64,000 bases of DNA from Pseudomonas taiwanensis (GTDB lineage: Bacteria > Pseudomonadota > Gammaproteobacteria > Pseudomonadales > Pseudomonadaceae): positions 98,208-162,207 of the forward strand of contig NZ_QJRF01000033.1 in assembly GCF_013393345.1 (NCBI RefSeq), read 5' to 3'. The notes beneath the pieces were generated by a model. That model saw nothing but the letters and a program-made list of their open reading frames with translations. It was not told the origin of the DNA and made no database searches. Made by a program: the position numbers and the translations under genes. Position 1 is the stretch's first letter. Every line of letters begins with the position of its first letter. Shown piece after piece: positions 35,414-45,098 of the stretch.

Positions 35414-35701
35414 ATGAAACAGTTGGAATGTTGGGCACCGCCCACAGGAATTTGGGGGCCTTGGGTGGTAATCGCCGAGCAAATGGGAGGGCCACTCTCT
35501 TACAAGGTTGAGTTCGATACTTCGTCAGGATCCTCGACCTTTGACGCTGAGATACGTTACTTCCAAGGCGCGACCGAATCGAGCGACATAGTGGTGGGGC
35601 CCGGTACCCACACCTTCACCAGCGGTATCTGCGCCTGCGTTTCCCGGATCAGGTTCAGAAGTCACAGCTTGGGCCAGGTCATTACGCTCACTGTTTACTG
35701 A
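35414..35701 (+). CDS. Small protein of unknown function, beta-rich
   Basis: 95 residues with a strong ribosome site (AAAAGGAGGAGCC). No signal peptide or membrane segment. The sequence suggests a small beta-sandwich: WGPWVVIAEQ, YKVEFDTSSGSSTFDAEIRYF, DIVVGPGTHTFTSG, VSRIRFRSHSLGQVITLTVY. It resembles short proteins annotated in Pseudomonas as related to the colicin Z C-terminal domain, but I hold this with low confidence. It is paired with a lipoprotein gene 6 bases downstream. This pair is more AT-rich than the flanking genes and lies between repeat elements. Confidence 0.7.
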   Translation: MKQLECWAPPTGIWGPWVVIAEQMGGPLSYKVEFDTSSGSSTFDAEIRYFQGATESSDIVVGPGTHTFTSGICACVSRIRFRSHSLGQVITLTVY

Positions 35702-35707
35702 GAGGAC

Positions 35708-36115
35708 ATGATGAAGTCGCTTTTCTTTCTACCGCTATTCGTACTTGTTGTTTCGGGCTGCGTCTCTGCGACTTCTGAAGGTGTCCTGTTCAATATCGAT
35801 GACAAGGACTACTTGCTAACCCGTGAATGCGTGGAGAATTCCATGGTCATGCGGGACCAGGGGCAGCGGTCCTATGTGCACGTGGCGCTGAATGATGTCT
35901 GCGCGAAGTCGTTGGCCGACTTCCTGAACTCCCATCGTGGAGGATTGCTGTCGGTGTCCCTGAATGGCCGCGATTTGTCACGCTCACTGCCGATCATGGG
36001 CGAGTTCCAGGCCAGTAGCTTGAAAATCGCAATCCCGGATGAGGGGCTGGCTAATGAAGTTCAACGAGTCTTGTCCCCCGCGGTAGAGCCATTGAGCGGT
36101 GCTCATCGCGAATGA
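35708..36115 (+). CDS. Small lipoprotein
   Basis: 135 residues with a lipoprotein signal peptide: MMKSLFFLPLFVLVVSGC, lipobox VSGC, so the mature protein begins at Cys 18. The mature part is short, with DKDYLLTRECVENSMVMR and LKIAIPDEGLANEVQRVL; no family recognised. Two Met codons are adjacent at the start and either may be used. The last codons and the TGA stop (GAHRE-stop) lie in a REP arm (GCGAATGAATTCGCCCCCAC), so the C-terminus has been set by repeat insertion. Likely co-expressed with the small gene upstream. Confidence 0.75.
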   Translation: MMKSLFFLPLFVLVVSGCVSATSEGVLFNIDDKDYLLTRECVENSMVMRDQGQRSYVHVALNDVCAKSLADFLNSHRGGLLSVSLNGRDLSRSLPIMGEFQASSLKIAIPDEGLANEVQRVLSPAVEPLSGAHRE

Positions 36116-36152
36116 ATTCGCCCCCACTAGGTTCTACGTTGTTGTGGGGGGC

Positions 36153-36240
36153 GTAGGTTGGTCAGAGCGCAGCGAAGCCCAACAGCGGAGTCACCGGCGA
36201 GCCAGGATGTTGGGCTTCGCGTAGCTCAGCCACAACCTAC
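36153..36240. repeat. GTAGGTTGG-type inverted repeat, single copy
   Basis: Ends GTAGGTTGG (36153) and CAACCTAC (36240), with inner arms GCGAAGCCCAAC (36172-36183) and GTTGGGCTTCGC (36209-36220). Same family as the tandem 151-base repeat at 51588. Lies in the 279-base gap between the lipoprotein and aphA. Confidence 0.75.
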
Positions 36241-36394
36241 GGGGGTGGCGAGGTGTAGCGACATGGAAGTGGTTACTGGCCATTGATGTTGGCCATATCA
36301 ATCCCCTATTGGCCGTCCTTGCCACTGCGCAAACACCCCCGATTGCCCACAGAATCCCTCCCTCAATAACAAGACCCTGAATGAGGTGCTCCCC

Positions 36395-37431
<1,037 letters not shown>

Positions 37432-37435
<4 letters not shown>

Positions 37436-38517
37436 AGGCCCGCATCCTGCTGGCGGGTGCCCTGCTGGGCGCCTCGCTGAGCGCAGTCGCCGAGCCTGAA
37501 GTGCGCATCTACAACTGGTTCGACTACATCGGCCCGAACACCCTGAAGGATTTCCAGGCCGACAGCGGAATCAAGCCCCAGTACGACGTTTACGACAGCA
37601 ACGAAGTGCTGGAAGCCAAGCTGCTTTCCGGCCATTCCGGCTACGACCTGGTGGTGCCCAGCGACGGCTTCCTGCCCAACTACATGAAGGCGGGTGTGTT
37701 CCAGCCGCTGGACAAGAGCAAGTTGCCGAACTGGAAGAACCTTAACCCGGCGCTGCTCAAGGTGCTGGCCGCCAAGGACCCGGGCAACCAGTACGTGATG
37801 CCCTACATGTGGGGCACCAACGGCATTGCCTACAACGTCGACAAGGTGAAGGCGGTGCTGGGTGAAAACGCGCCGGTGGATTCCTGGGAGCTGATCTTCA
37901 ACCCGGACAACCTGGCCAAGCTCAAGCAATGCGGCGTGGCCTTCCTCGACTCGCCCACCGAGGTGATTCCGGAAGTCCTGCACTACCTGGGCCTGTCACC
38001 CAACAGCCGCAACCCCGAGGACTACGAGAAGGCCGAGGCGCTGTTGGCCCAACTCCGGCCGAACATCACCTACTTCAGCTCGTCGAAGTTCGTCACCGAC
38101 CTCGCCAACGGTGAAGTCTGCGTGGCCCTGGCCTGGTCGGGCGGTGCCATGCAGGCCGCCGCTCGGGCGAAGGAAGCCGGCAATGGGGTGAAGGTGGAGT
38201 ACCGCATTCCCAAGGAAGGCACCGCTGCCTGGTTCGATGTGCTGGCGATTCCGAAGGACGCGAAGAACGTCGAGCAGGCCCACGCCTTCCTCAACTACTT
38301 GCTGCGCCCGGAAGTGGTGGCGCCGATCTCCGACCACGTCGCCTACGCCAACCCCAACCAGGCGGCGGACTCGCTGATCTCCGCGGAGCTGCGCGACAAC
38401 CCCAACGTCTACCCGCCGGCGGAAGTGCAGGCCAAGCTGTTCTCGGTGGAGATGCTGCCGCCGAAGCTGGAGCGCATCCGTACCCGCACCTGGACCAAGA
38501 TCAAGACCGGGACCTAG
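37432..38517 (+). CDS. Polyamine ABC transporter substrate-binding protein (PotF/SpuD-like)
   Basis: 361 residues with signal peptide MKARILLAGALLGASLSAVA. The mature protein follows the PotF/SpuD pattern: VRIYNWFDYIGPNTLKDFQADSGIK, YDVYDSNEVLEAKLLSGHSGYDLVVPSDGFL, MPYMWGTNGIAYNVDKV, GEVCVALAWSGGAMQAA, WFDVLAIPKDAKN. It binds putrescine, spermidine or acetylated polyamines in the periplasm and delivers them to an ABC permease not found in this window. Start overlaps aphA by 4 bases. Corresponds in position to PA1410. Confidence 0.92.
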
Positions 38518-38544
38518 ATACTTCCCTCATTGGTGTCTGCCTTT

Positions 38545-38641
38545 TGTGGGGGCGAATTCATTCGCGAAGGGCTGCGTAGCAGCCCCTCAACCTCAATGGG
38601 GCAGGCCTTCGGCCTGCTTAGCGAATGAATTCGCCCCCACA
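38545..38641. repeat. REP doublet, GGGGGCGAATTC family, copy 2
   Basis: Left arm TGTGGGGGCGAATTCATTCG, right arm GAATGAATTCGCCCCCACA, inner hairpin GCAGGCCTTCGGCCTGC. It overlaps the 3' end of the MFS gene on the minus strand and supplies its last codons. Lies between two convergent genes. Confidence 0.9.
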
Positions 38642-39780
38642 GGTTTCCTACCCCAAGTCCCCAGCATCAATCCCCCCGCCAGCACCAGCCCTGCTCCTGC
38701 CAAATAGAGCGCCGGTTGCAGGTCGCCGCTGACGTGGCTGCTCACCGCCGCCAGTAGCGGCCCGACCAGTTGCCCGAGGGCGAAGGCGGCCGTTAGCAGA
38801 CCGACGTTACGGCTATGGCCGTGCGGGTCCAGTTCGCGGGCGTACTGCATCACCAGTTGCATGCCGGCGAGGAAGGGGCCGCCGCTGAGGATCACCCCCA
38901 GTACCAGTCCGGCCATGCCCGGCAGCGCGCAGGCGAGGGTGCCCGCTGCCTGCAACCAGAGCGCGACCACCAGCCAGCGACGGGTGCCAACAGGTCGCTG
39001 ACGACGCAGGCTCACCAGCCACACACCGAACGCAGCCGCCAGGCCGAACGCGGGCCAGAACAGGTCCGCCTGCCATTGGCCATGAAAACGCGCGGCGGCC
39101 ATCTGCGACAGGAAGGTGGCGGGAATGATGTAGCCCAGACCCACCAGGCCATAGGCCGCGAGCAGCGCATACAGTGCGCGAGGTCGTTGCCCTGCGGGTT
39201 GCTCGGTCGCCGTCGCGGTTGGCTGGGGATTCGGCAGCAGCGGCTGGACGATCAGGGTGAGCACCAGGGCGAGGCCGCCGAAGGCGAGCCAGATGGCGGC
39301 GGAGCCCTGGCCCAGCAGGTTCAGTTCAAGGGCCAGGAGCCCGGTCAGCATCACCCCGAAGGCGGGGCCGGCGAACACCAGGCTGCCCAGGCGCGGCCGA
39401 TTGGCTTCGGCGGCGATGCGCTGGCTGAGGCCGGTCACGACTACCAGCACCCAGGCGCTGGTCACGCCCAGGCCGAAGCGCAGCAGTGCATGGGGCCAGA
39501 AGCCTTCGACCGGCACCGAAACCAGCGTCAACAGGGCGGTGGCCCAGAGGCCAAGGATCAGGCGCAGCCGCGCTTGGCGCGGCGAGCTGGCGCGAAAAGC
39601 ATCCAAAGCGCCGACCAGATAACCCAGGTAGTTGGCCGCAGCCACCAGGCCAGCACCGGTCAAGCTCACCTGGCCTTCAGCGATCAGGTGCGGAAGTTGC
39701 GGCGTAAGAGCGAAACGGCCGACCCCCATGGCCACCAACAGGGCCGTGAAGCAGGCAAGCAGTCGGATCAGCGGGGACAT
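38593..39780 (-). CDS. YbfB/YjiJ family MFS transporter
   Basis: 395 residues from the ATG at 39780. About 12 hydrophobic segments, beginning LLACFTALLVAMGVGRFALTPQLPHLIAEG, a motif typical of YbfB/YjiJ proteins, which are predicted inner-membrane drug or metabolite exporters. It is divergent from a ptrR-like LysR gene, a common pairing in Pseudomonas. The final residues [16 protein letters not shown] are encoded by the right half of a REP doublet, so the natural C-terminus has been replaced by repeat-derived sequence. Such a tail is cytoplasmic and probably tolerated. Confidence 0.88.
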   Translation of the reverse strand: MSPLIRLLACFTALLVAMGVGRFALTPQLPHLIAEGQVSLTGAGLVAAANYLGYLVGALDAFRASSPRQARLRLILGLWATALLTLVSVPVEGFWPHALLRFGLGVTSAWVLVVVTGLSQRIAAEANRPRLGSLVFAGPAFGVMLTGLLALELNLLGQGSAAIWLAFGGLALVLTLIVQPLLPNPQPTATATEQPAGQRPRALYALLAAYGLVGLGYIIPATFLSQMAAARFHGQWQADLFWPAFGLAAAFGVWLVSLRRQRPVGTRRWLVVALWLQAAGTLACALPGMAGLVLGVILSGGPFLAGMQLVMQYARELDPHGHSRNVGLLTAAFALGQLVGPLLAAVSSHVSGDLQPALYLAGAGLVLAGGLMLGTWGRKPVGANSFAKQAEGLPH

Positions 39781-39890
39781 GGGGAGGACTCCGGAGCAGG
39801 TCATCGGGATTCCATCCTAGGCACTGGTGTTGTTCATGAAAAGCGAATAAAAAAGAACGCAGTTGTTCTCTTTTGTTGAATGGTGAATCC

Positions 39891-40760
39891 ATGGAACTCA
39901 GCCAGCTCCGCATCTTCCAGGCCGTGGCCGAAGAGGGCTCCATTACCCGTGCAGCGTCCCGTCTGCACCGGGTGCCATCGAACCTCTCCACGCGGCTCAA
40001 GCAGTTGGAGGAAAACCTCGGCGTCGAACTCTTCCTGCGCGAACGCCAACGCCTGACGCTGTCGCCCGCGGGCAAGGTCCTGCTGGGTTATGCCGAGCGC
40101 ATGTTCGGCCTGCAGGCAGAAGCCGAAGCCGCCTTGCGCGGTGGTGAGCCCGCCGGGGATTTCGTCATCGGCTCGATGTTCAGCACCGCCGCCATCCACC
40201 TGCCGCCCATGCTGGTGCGTTATCACCGCGCCTGGTCGGCGGTGAATCTGCAGGTGCGGACCGCACCCAGCGGCGAGTTGTTGGATGGTCTGCTCGGCGG
40301 CCGACTCGATGCGGCTCTGGTGGATGGGCCGGTGGAGTTCGCCGAGCTGGATGGGCTGCCGATGTTCGAGGAGGAAATGGTGCTGATCACCGAGGCCAAC
40401 CATGGTCCGGTGCGCTCGGCCGAGGATGTAGCGGGTCTGGAGGTCTACGCGTTTCGCCAGAGCTGTTCCTACCGGCGACGCTTGGAGGGCTGGTTCGTGG
40501 CTTCGCGGGTGCCGATGTCGCCGCCCATGGAAATCGAGTCCTACCACAGCATGCTGGCCTGCGTGATTGCAGGTGGCGGCATCGCCCTGGTGCCGCGTTC
40601 GATGCTGAACAGCCTGCCGGGTCGGGAAGAGGTACGGGTGCATGAACTGGGCGCGCCGTTCGACCGCGCCACCACTTGGCTGATGTGGCGCAAGGGCATG
40701 CTCGGGGCCAACCTGCGCGCCTGGATCGACCTGCAGCAGGGCAGCCGTCAGGAGGCGTAG
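39891..40760 (+). CDS. ptrR: LysR family regulator, PtrR-like
   Basis: 289 residues from the ATG at 39891. HTH domain MELSQLRIFQAVAEEGSITRAASRLHRVPSNLSTRLKQLEENLGVELFLRERQRLTLSP, then PAGDFVIGSMFSTAAIHLPPML, both very close to the putrescine-utilisation regulator PtrR. The end TTWLMWRKGMLGANLRAWIDL is also typical. It is divergent from the YbfB-type transporter and close to the acetylpolyamine genes, consistent with a role in polyamine metabolism. The gene symbol is based on family resemblance and not on a shown function. Confidence 0.85.
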   Translation: MELSQLRIFQAVAEEGSITRAASRLHRVPSNLSTRLKQLEENLGVELFLRERQRLTLSPAGKVLLGYAERMFGLQAEAEAALRGGEPAGDFVIGSMFSTAAIHLPPMLVRYHRAWSAVNLQVRTAPSGELLDGLLGGRLDAALVDGPVEFAELDGLPMFEEEMVLITEANHGPVRSAEDVAGLEVYAFRQSCSYRRRLEGWFVASRVPMSPPMEIESYHSMLACVIAGGGIALVPRSMLNSLPGREEVRVHELGAPFDRATTWLMWRKGMLGANLRAWIDLQQGSRQEA

Positions 40761-40897
40761 AGAAGATCGCGCTTCACCGATCCGCCGTAGGAGCAGGCCT
40801 GAATGCGGGAAGCGATTCCCATCGGCAATTGCACTGAAGTCGCGGATATCTCGGACTTTTTCTCCAGTAGGATGTTTCCTGGATACCGTTCAGCGGT

Positions 40898-40911
40898 TTG
40901 ATTCAGATCAG
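40898..40911 (+). promoter_or_regulatory. Anr/FNR box
   Basis: TTGATTCAGATCAG matches the Anr/FNR consensus TTGAT-N4-ATCAA at 9 of 10 specified positions. A -10-like TATTTT lies at 40933-40938, placing the box centre about 41 bases before the expected transcription start near 40945. That is the classical activating position. It would switch on the downstream leader and small gene in low oxygen. Confidence 0.75.
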
Positions 40912-40944
40912 TAGGAAATTTCCGGGTGGGCGTATTTTGGATCT

Positions 40945-41030
40945 TGCCGGGAGCAACTAAGCTCCAGACGAGGGTGGTCCAAGAAGCAAGGGCCACCCGA
41001 CCAACTTCCCAGGAAAGGGGGTCGAGCATG
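40945..41030 (+). ncRNA. Structured leader, candidate SicX-like sRNA
   Basis: Between the predicted Anr-dependent start and the PA1414-family gene are two strong hairpins: GGAGC-AACTAA-GCTCC (40950-40965) and GGGTGGTCC / GGGCCACCC (40972-40998), plus a possible CGACC/GGTCG stem ending at the ribosome site. In P. aeruginosa the oxygen-responsive, Anr-controlled sRNA SicX is encoded immediately upstream of PA1414. Position and regulation match here. Boundaries are estimated and I did not compare RNA sequence. Confidence 0.5.
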
Positions 41031-41165
41031 AAGAAGCGGCTAGAGGCGTGGATGTGGCAATTGGGTGTCGCGCTGGGCCTGATCGAGGCACCGCGCCTGC
41101 AACCCATTCCGGTCCGTAGTGAAGAGCAGCGCCGTCTCGCAGAGCAGCGCCGCCAGAAAAGGTAA
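41028..41165 (+). CDS. PA1414-family small protein
   Basis: 45 residues: MKKRLEAWMWQLGVALGLIE, a proline patch (APRLQPIPV) and a basic tail (RRLAEQRRQKR). It matches the very small PA1414 protein of P. aeruginosa as I recall it, in both sequence and place. The N-terminal 20 residues form an amphipathic helix. GGAAAGGGGG lies upstream of the ATG. Function unknown; expected to be expressed under low oxygen from the Anr-type promoter. Confidence 0.85.
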   Translation: MKKRLEAWMWQLGVALGLIEAPRLQPIPVRSEEQRRLAEQRRQKR

Positions 41166-41170
41166 CCGGT

Positions 41171-41896
41171 TTACTCGTGGGCCTTTAGCCAGCTGTCTGC
41201 AAGTTGGCGCAGCCGCTCACCGGAAAAACTGGGGAAATGACCGCCATGCACGGTGCGCACCGGAAGGTCGCGCAGCCGTGTAAGGCTTTTCGCGTAATCC
41301 TCCAGATTCGAGTGGTAGGCGTTATCGATCAGCGGGCCGTCATAGACGATGTCGCCGCTGAACAGCGTTTGCGTCTTCGCTTCCCACAGGCTGATGCCGC
41401 CCGGTGAATGACCGGGGGTATGCAGCACCTCCAGGACCCGATCACCCAGGTCCAGCACATCGCCCTCATCGATCAGCCGCGTAGCCGGTGCCGCCTTCAC
41501 GCGGTATTCGGCATAGCACAGCGGGCAGTCCGGGTGCGCTTCGAACATCTCATCACCGACATAGTCCGTCGCCAGGGTATTGGCCCCGGTGGGGGTGGCC
41601 AGGATGTCCGCTTCCGCCGGGTGAACCAGCCGCTCGGTGAATTCGTGGTGGCCGGCGATGTGGTCGAAATGCGTGTGGCTGGCCACTGCCAGCAAGGGCC
41701 GCTGGGTGAGCCAGGGCAGTTGTTCGCGCAGGCTGACCACGCCGGAGCCGGAGTCCACCAGCAGGTCACGGTCGCGGCCCTGGATATGCCAGATGTTGCA
41801 GCGGTAGAAAGGCCGCACGAAGGGTTCGCTGATCAGGCTGATGCCGTCGTAGCGGTGCTCGACTTCGAACCACTGGTCGCGGCTGACGATTTTCAT
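41171..41896 (-). CDS. Metallo-beta-lactamase-fold hydrolase
   Basis: 241 residues from the ATG at 41896, with GGAGC before it. The metal-binding motif HTHFDH is in LLAVASHTHFDHIAGHHEF; further ligands are LHTPGHSPGGISLW, LFSGDIVYDGPL and VHGGHFPSF. This is a glyoxalase II/MBL-fold enzyme, a cytoplasmic thioester or ester hydrolase with unknown substrate. It is converging on the PA1414-family gene and separated from the upstream symporter by a terminator and a REP doublet, so it has its own promoter. Confidence 0.9.
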   Translation of the reverse strand: MKIVSRDQWFEVEHRYDGISLISEPFVRPFYRCNIWHIQGRDRDLLVDSGSGVVSLREQLPWLTQRPLLAVASHTHFDHIAGHHEFTERLVHPAEADILATPTGANTLATDYVGDEMFEAHPDCPLCYAEYRVKAAPATRLIDEGDVLDLGDRVLEVLHTPGHSPGGISLWEAKTQTLFSGDIVYDGPLIDNAYHSNLEDYAKSLTRLRDLPVRTVHGGHFPSFSGERLRQLADSWLKAHE

Positions 41897-41947
41897 GGGG
41901 TGCTCCGTGCCGGTTGATGCCACGTGGCTGACTGTGGGGCGGAAATC

Positions 41948-42042
41948 TGTGGGGGCGAATTCATTCGCGATGGGCGGCGTAGCCGCCCCTGGATGGTCGA
42001 GGCAGACCTGCGGTCTGCATAGCGAATGAATTCGCCCCCACA
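41948..42042. repeat. REP doublet, GGGGGCGAATTC family, copy 3
   Basis: Left arm TGTGGGGGCGAATTCATTCG (41948) and right arm GAATGAATTCGCCCCCACA (ends 42042), inner hairpin GCAGACCTGCGGTCTGC and a GGGCGGCGTAGCCGCCC stem. It lies between the MBL gene start and the end of the symporter operon. Confidence 0.9.
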
Positions 42043-42084
42043 GGAAAGCCATGCCTTCAGCCTAGTCGTAGCTCGATGGGGAAT

Positions 42085-42120
42085 AAAAAAAGCCCCGGTC
42101 GGCGGGTGCCGGACCGGGGC
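42085..42120 (-). terminator. Rho-independent terminator of the gbu-type operon
   Basis: On the minus strand GCCCCGGTC ... GACCGGGGC is followed by seven T. It is placed 37 bases after the symporter stop, the end of the long minus-strand operon. A second GC-rich hairpin (GCCGCCTC/GAGGCGGC) precedes it. Confidence 0.9.
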
Positions 42121-42157
42121 GGGAAAAGCCGCCTCCGGGGAGAGGCGGCAGTGCATG

Positions 42158-43537
42158 TCAGGCCAGTTCGCCGGCAGTTTCCGAACGACGGGACAGCAGG
42201 CTGACTACCACGAAGCTCACCAGGCCCACGGCCAGGCTGTAGTAGATCGGGGTGTTGGCTTCCAGGCCGTCGGTGAACATGAACACCAGGGCGGTGACGC
42301 AGCCCAGGAACATGCTGGCGATGGCGCCGGCGGTGGTGGCGCGCTTCCAGTAGATGGCGCCCAGCAGCGGGATCAGCATGCCGCCGACCAGCAGGTTGTA
42401 GGCCAGGGTCAGGGCGCCGAGCACGTCGTTGACGATGAGCGCGATGACCAGCACGGCGATGCCGGTGAGCAGGGTGAACAGGCGGGTCATGCCGAGGCTG
42501 GATTCCTTGCCGCCACGCAGCTTGGGCAGCAGGTCTTCGGTGATGGTGGTGGAGGCGGCGAGCAGGCCGGCGCTGGCGGTGGACATCATCGCGGCCAGGG
42601 CAGCGGCGATCACCAGACCACGGATGCCGTCCGGCAGCGAGGCCTGGACGATGGCGGCGAAGGCGTTGTTGACGTTGTCCAGGTCGGGCAGCAGCACCTT
42701 GGCGCACATGCCGATCAGGGCACCTACCAGGCCGTAGATCACGCAGTAGACACCGGCGACGGTGCCGGCGTACTTGGCCACGCCTTCGCTGCGCGCGGTG
42801 AACACGCGCTGCCAGATGTCCTGGCCGATGAGGATGCCGAAGAAGTAGATCAGGAAGTAGGTGATGATCGTGTCATAACCGATGGTGGTGAAGTTGAAGG
42901 CGGTTTCCGGCAGCTTGGCCACCAGTTCGTCCCAGCCGCCCACGCGGTACAGGCAGATCGGCAGCAGCAGGAACATCAGGCCGACGGTCTTGATGATGAA
43001 CTGCACGATGTCGGTCAGGGTCAGGGACCACATGCCACCGATGGTGGAGTAGACCACGACCACGCCGCCGCCGAGCAGGACCGAGATCCAGAACGGCAGG
43101 CCGAACAGCACTTCCATGACGGTGCCGATGGCCAGGGTGGAGACCACACCGATCATCAGCGCGTAGGCGAACATGATCACCGCGCTGGCCTGGCGGGCCA
43201 TCGGGTTGTAGCGACGCTCCAGGATCTGCGTAACGGTGAAGATGCGCAGCTTCAGCAGGGGCTTGGCCAGGAACAGGTTCAGCACGATGATGCCCGCGCC
43301 CAGGGCGGCGCAGAGCCAGAAACCGGAAATGCCATGGACGTAGCCCAGGCGCACGGTGCCGACGGTGGACGCACCACCGAGAACGGTGGCGGCCATGGTG
43401 CCCATGTAGAAGGCCGGGCCGAGGTTACGGCCGGCGACCAGGAACTCCTCATGGGACTTGGCGCGGCGCATGCCGTACCAGCCCAGCAGCAGCATGCCAG
43501 CGGCATAGATCAGTACTACGAAAATATCCAAAGCCAT
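42158..43537 (-). CDS. Sodium:solute symporter family protein
   Basis: 459 residues, about 13 hydrophobic segments, of the SSS (PutP-like) family: WYGMRRAKSHEEFLVAGRNLGP at the start, a motif of the first loop; MGTMAATVLGGASTVG; LVVYSTIGGMWSLTLTDIVQFI; and ALAAMMSTASAGLLAASTTITEDLL (sodium-site region). It imports an organic solute with sodium across the inner membrane. Last gene of the operon led by gbuA, so the solute is probably a guanidino compound or related amine. Matches PA1418 in position. Confidence 0.92.
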   Translation of the reverse strand: MALDIFVVLIYAAGMLLLGWYGMRRAKSHEEFLVAGRNLGPAFYMGTMAATVLGGASTVGTVRLGYVHGISGFWLCAALGAGIIVLNLFLAKPLLKLRIFTVTQILERRYNPMARQASAVIMFAYALMIGVVSTLAIGTVMEVLFGLPFWISVLLGGGVVVVYSTIGGMWSLTLTDIVQFIIKTVGLMFLLLPICLYRVGGWDELVAKLPETAFNFTTIGYDTIITYFLIYFFGILIGQDIWQRVFTARSEGVAKYAGTVAGVYCVIYGLVGALIGMCAKVLLPDLDNVNNAFAAIVQASLPDGIRGLVIAAALAAMMSTASAGLLAASTTITEDLLPKLRGGKESSLGMTRLFTLLTGIAVLVIALIVNDVLGALTLAYNLLVGGMLIPLLGAIYWKRATTAGAIASMFLGCVTALVFMFTDGLEANTPIYYSLAVGLVSFVVVSLLSRRSETAGELA

Positions 43538-43634
43538 TTCAGGTCTCTCTATCTATTGTTGTTGCCACGACTTTGAGGCCGCGACAGGTGTTGCAAGGCG
43601 CGCAACGCTTCACACTGCGCCTCTTGAATTCGTC

Positions 43635-44357
43635 CTAGTCCTTGTATTCGGGGCATTCCCTTTCGAGCTTTCTCAGCCAGGCTTCCCAGACCAGCTGGCG
43701 CTGCCATTCGCAGGCCTGGAACTGTTCGCAGGCATGCACGCTGAGCTCGTTCGGCATCTCGCGGATGCCGCGCAGCGACGAGGCGGCGACTTGTATCTCG
43801 CACGCCTTGTTCAGGTAGTACATGACGTAGAAGGCATCGGCGACGCTGGCACCGACGCTGAGCAGCCCGTGGTGGCGCAGCATCAGGGCGATGTTGTCGC
43901 CGAGGGAGTCCACCAGGCGCTCGCGCTCACCCAGGTCCAGGGCGATGCCTTCGTAGGTGTGGTAGCCGACGCGCTGGTGGAACTCGGCGCTGATCTGGTT
44001 GAGCTGGGCCAGGCCGTTGTCCGAGGCGGCCACCGCCATACCCGCGAGGGTATGGGTGTGGATCACGCAGTGGGCATCGGCGCGGGCCATGTGCACCGCG
44101 CTGTGAATGGTGAAACCGGCGATGTTGTAGTCGGCGTTGCCTTCCACCACACGGCCGTGCATGTCCACCACTATCAGGTCGCTGGCGCAGATTTCCTCGA
44201 ACATCAGCCCGAACGGGTTGATCAGGAAGCGCGGTTCCACGCCTGGCAGGCGCACCGAGAAGTGGGTGTAGAGGGTGTCATCCCAGCCGAACAGGGCGGC
44301 CAGCCGGTAGGCGGCCGCCAGGTCACGACGCAGGATGGCTTCGTTCTGTGCGTTCAT
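43635..44357 (-). CDS. Class II aldolase/adducin family protein
   Basis: 240 residues from the ATG at 44357, overlapping the ABC ATPase stop as TGATG. Class II aldolase fold: YRLAALFGWDDTLYTHFSVRLPG, LINPFGLMFEEICASDLIVVD, HSAVHMARADAHCVIHTHT (two zinc-binding His), and LMLRHHGLLSVG (third His). Enzymes of this family use zinc to cleave or rearrange sugar-phosphate-like or hydroxy-carbonyl substrates. Its place between transporter genes and the symporter suggests it acts on a compound imported by the operon; I do not recall it in the PAO1 gbu locus. Confidence 0.9.
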   Translation of the reverse strand: MNAQNEAILRRDLAAAYRLAALFGWDDTLYTHFSVRLPGVEPRFLINPFGLMFEEICASDLIVVDMHGRVVEGNADYNIAGFTIHSAVHMARADAHCVIHTHTLAGMAVAASDNGLAQLNQISAEFHQRVGYHTYEGIALDLGERERLVDSLGDNIALMLRHHGLLSVGASVADAFYVMYYLNKACEIQVAASSLRGIREMPNELSVHACEQFQACEWQRQLVWEAWLRKLERECPEYKD

Positions 44358-45088
44358 CAGTGACGGATCTGCGAGAGGAATGCGCGGGTTCGCGGATGCT
44401 GTGGGTTGTCGAAGAACTCGTTCGGCGTCGCGGTTTCCACGATCTGGCCCGCGTCCATGAACACCACGCGGTCGGCCACCTTGCGGGCGAAGCCCATTTC
44501 GTGGGTCACGCAGAGCATGGTCATGCCGTCCTGGGCCAGTTCGGTCATCACTTCGAGTACTTCGCCGACCATTTCCGGGTCCAGCGCCGACGTGGGCTCG
44601 TCGAAGAGCATCACCTTGGGGTTCATGCACAGGGCGCGAGCAATGGCTACACGCTGCTGCTGGCCACCGGAAAGCTGGCCGGGCTTCTTATGGGCCTGGG
44701 AGCCGATGTGCACCCGGTTCAGGTAACGCAGGGCGAGTTCCTCGGCTTGCTTGCGGCCCATGCCGCGCACCTTCATCGGTGCCAGGGTGCAGTTCTCCAG
44801 CACCGTCATGTGGGGGAACAGGTTGAAGTTCTGGAACACCATGCCGACTTCGCGGCGCACGTGGTCGCTACCGGACTTGGTGGAGATGTCCTGGTCCTCG
44901 ACTGTGATGGTGCCGCTGTCATGGGGATTGAGGCGGTTGATGCAGCGAATCAGCGTCGACTTGCCAGAGCCCGACGGGCCGCAGATGACGATCTTCTCGC
45001 CCTGGCGTACCGACAGGTTGATGCCCTGCAGTACCTGGAAATCGTCATAGTGCTTGCCGACGTTCTGCAGACGGATGATTTCGTTCAT
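44357..45088 (-). CDS. Amino acid ABC transporter ATP-binding protein
   Basis: 243 residues from the ATG at 45088. Walker [22 protein letters not shown]-loop [17 protein letters not shown], signature [19 protein letters not shown], Walker [21 protein letters not shown], and switch His in [16 protein letters not shown]. The polar amino acid (HisP/GlnQ) group. It powers the permease encoded 10 bases upstream. Confidence 0.95.
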   Translation of the reverse strand: MNEIIRLQNVGKHYDDFQVLQGINLSVRQGEKIVICGPSGSGKSTLIRCINRLNPHDSGTITVEDQDISTKSGSDHVRREVGMVFQNFNLFPHMTVLENCTLAPMKVRGMGRKQAEELALRYLNRVHIGSQAHKKPGQLSGGQQQRVAIARALCMNPKVMLFDEPTSALDPEMVGEVLEVMTELAQDGMTMLCVTHEMGFARKVADRVVFMDAGQIVETATPNEFFDNPQHPRTRAFLSQIRH

Positions 45089-45098
45089 GGCGGGCTCC

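Noticed and set aside
42026..43576. Long plus-strand frame over the symporter
   Set aside because: Gly/His/Gln-rich translation typical of antisense to a GC-rich membrane protein gene; the minus strand encodes a clear SSS symporter.
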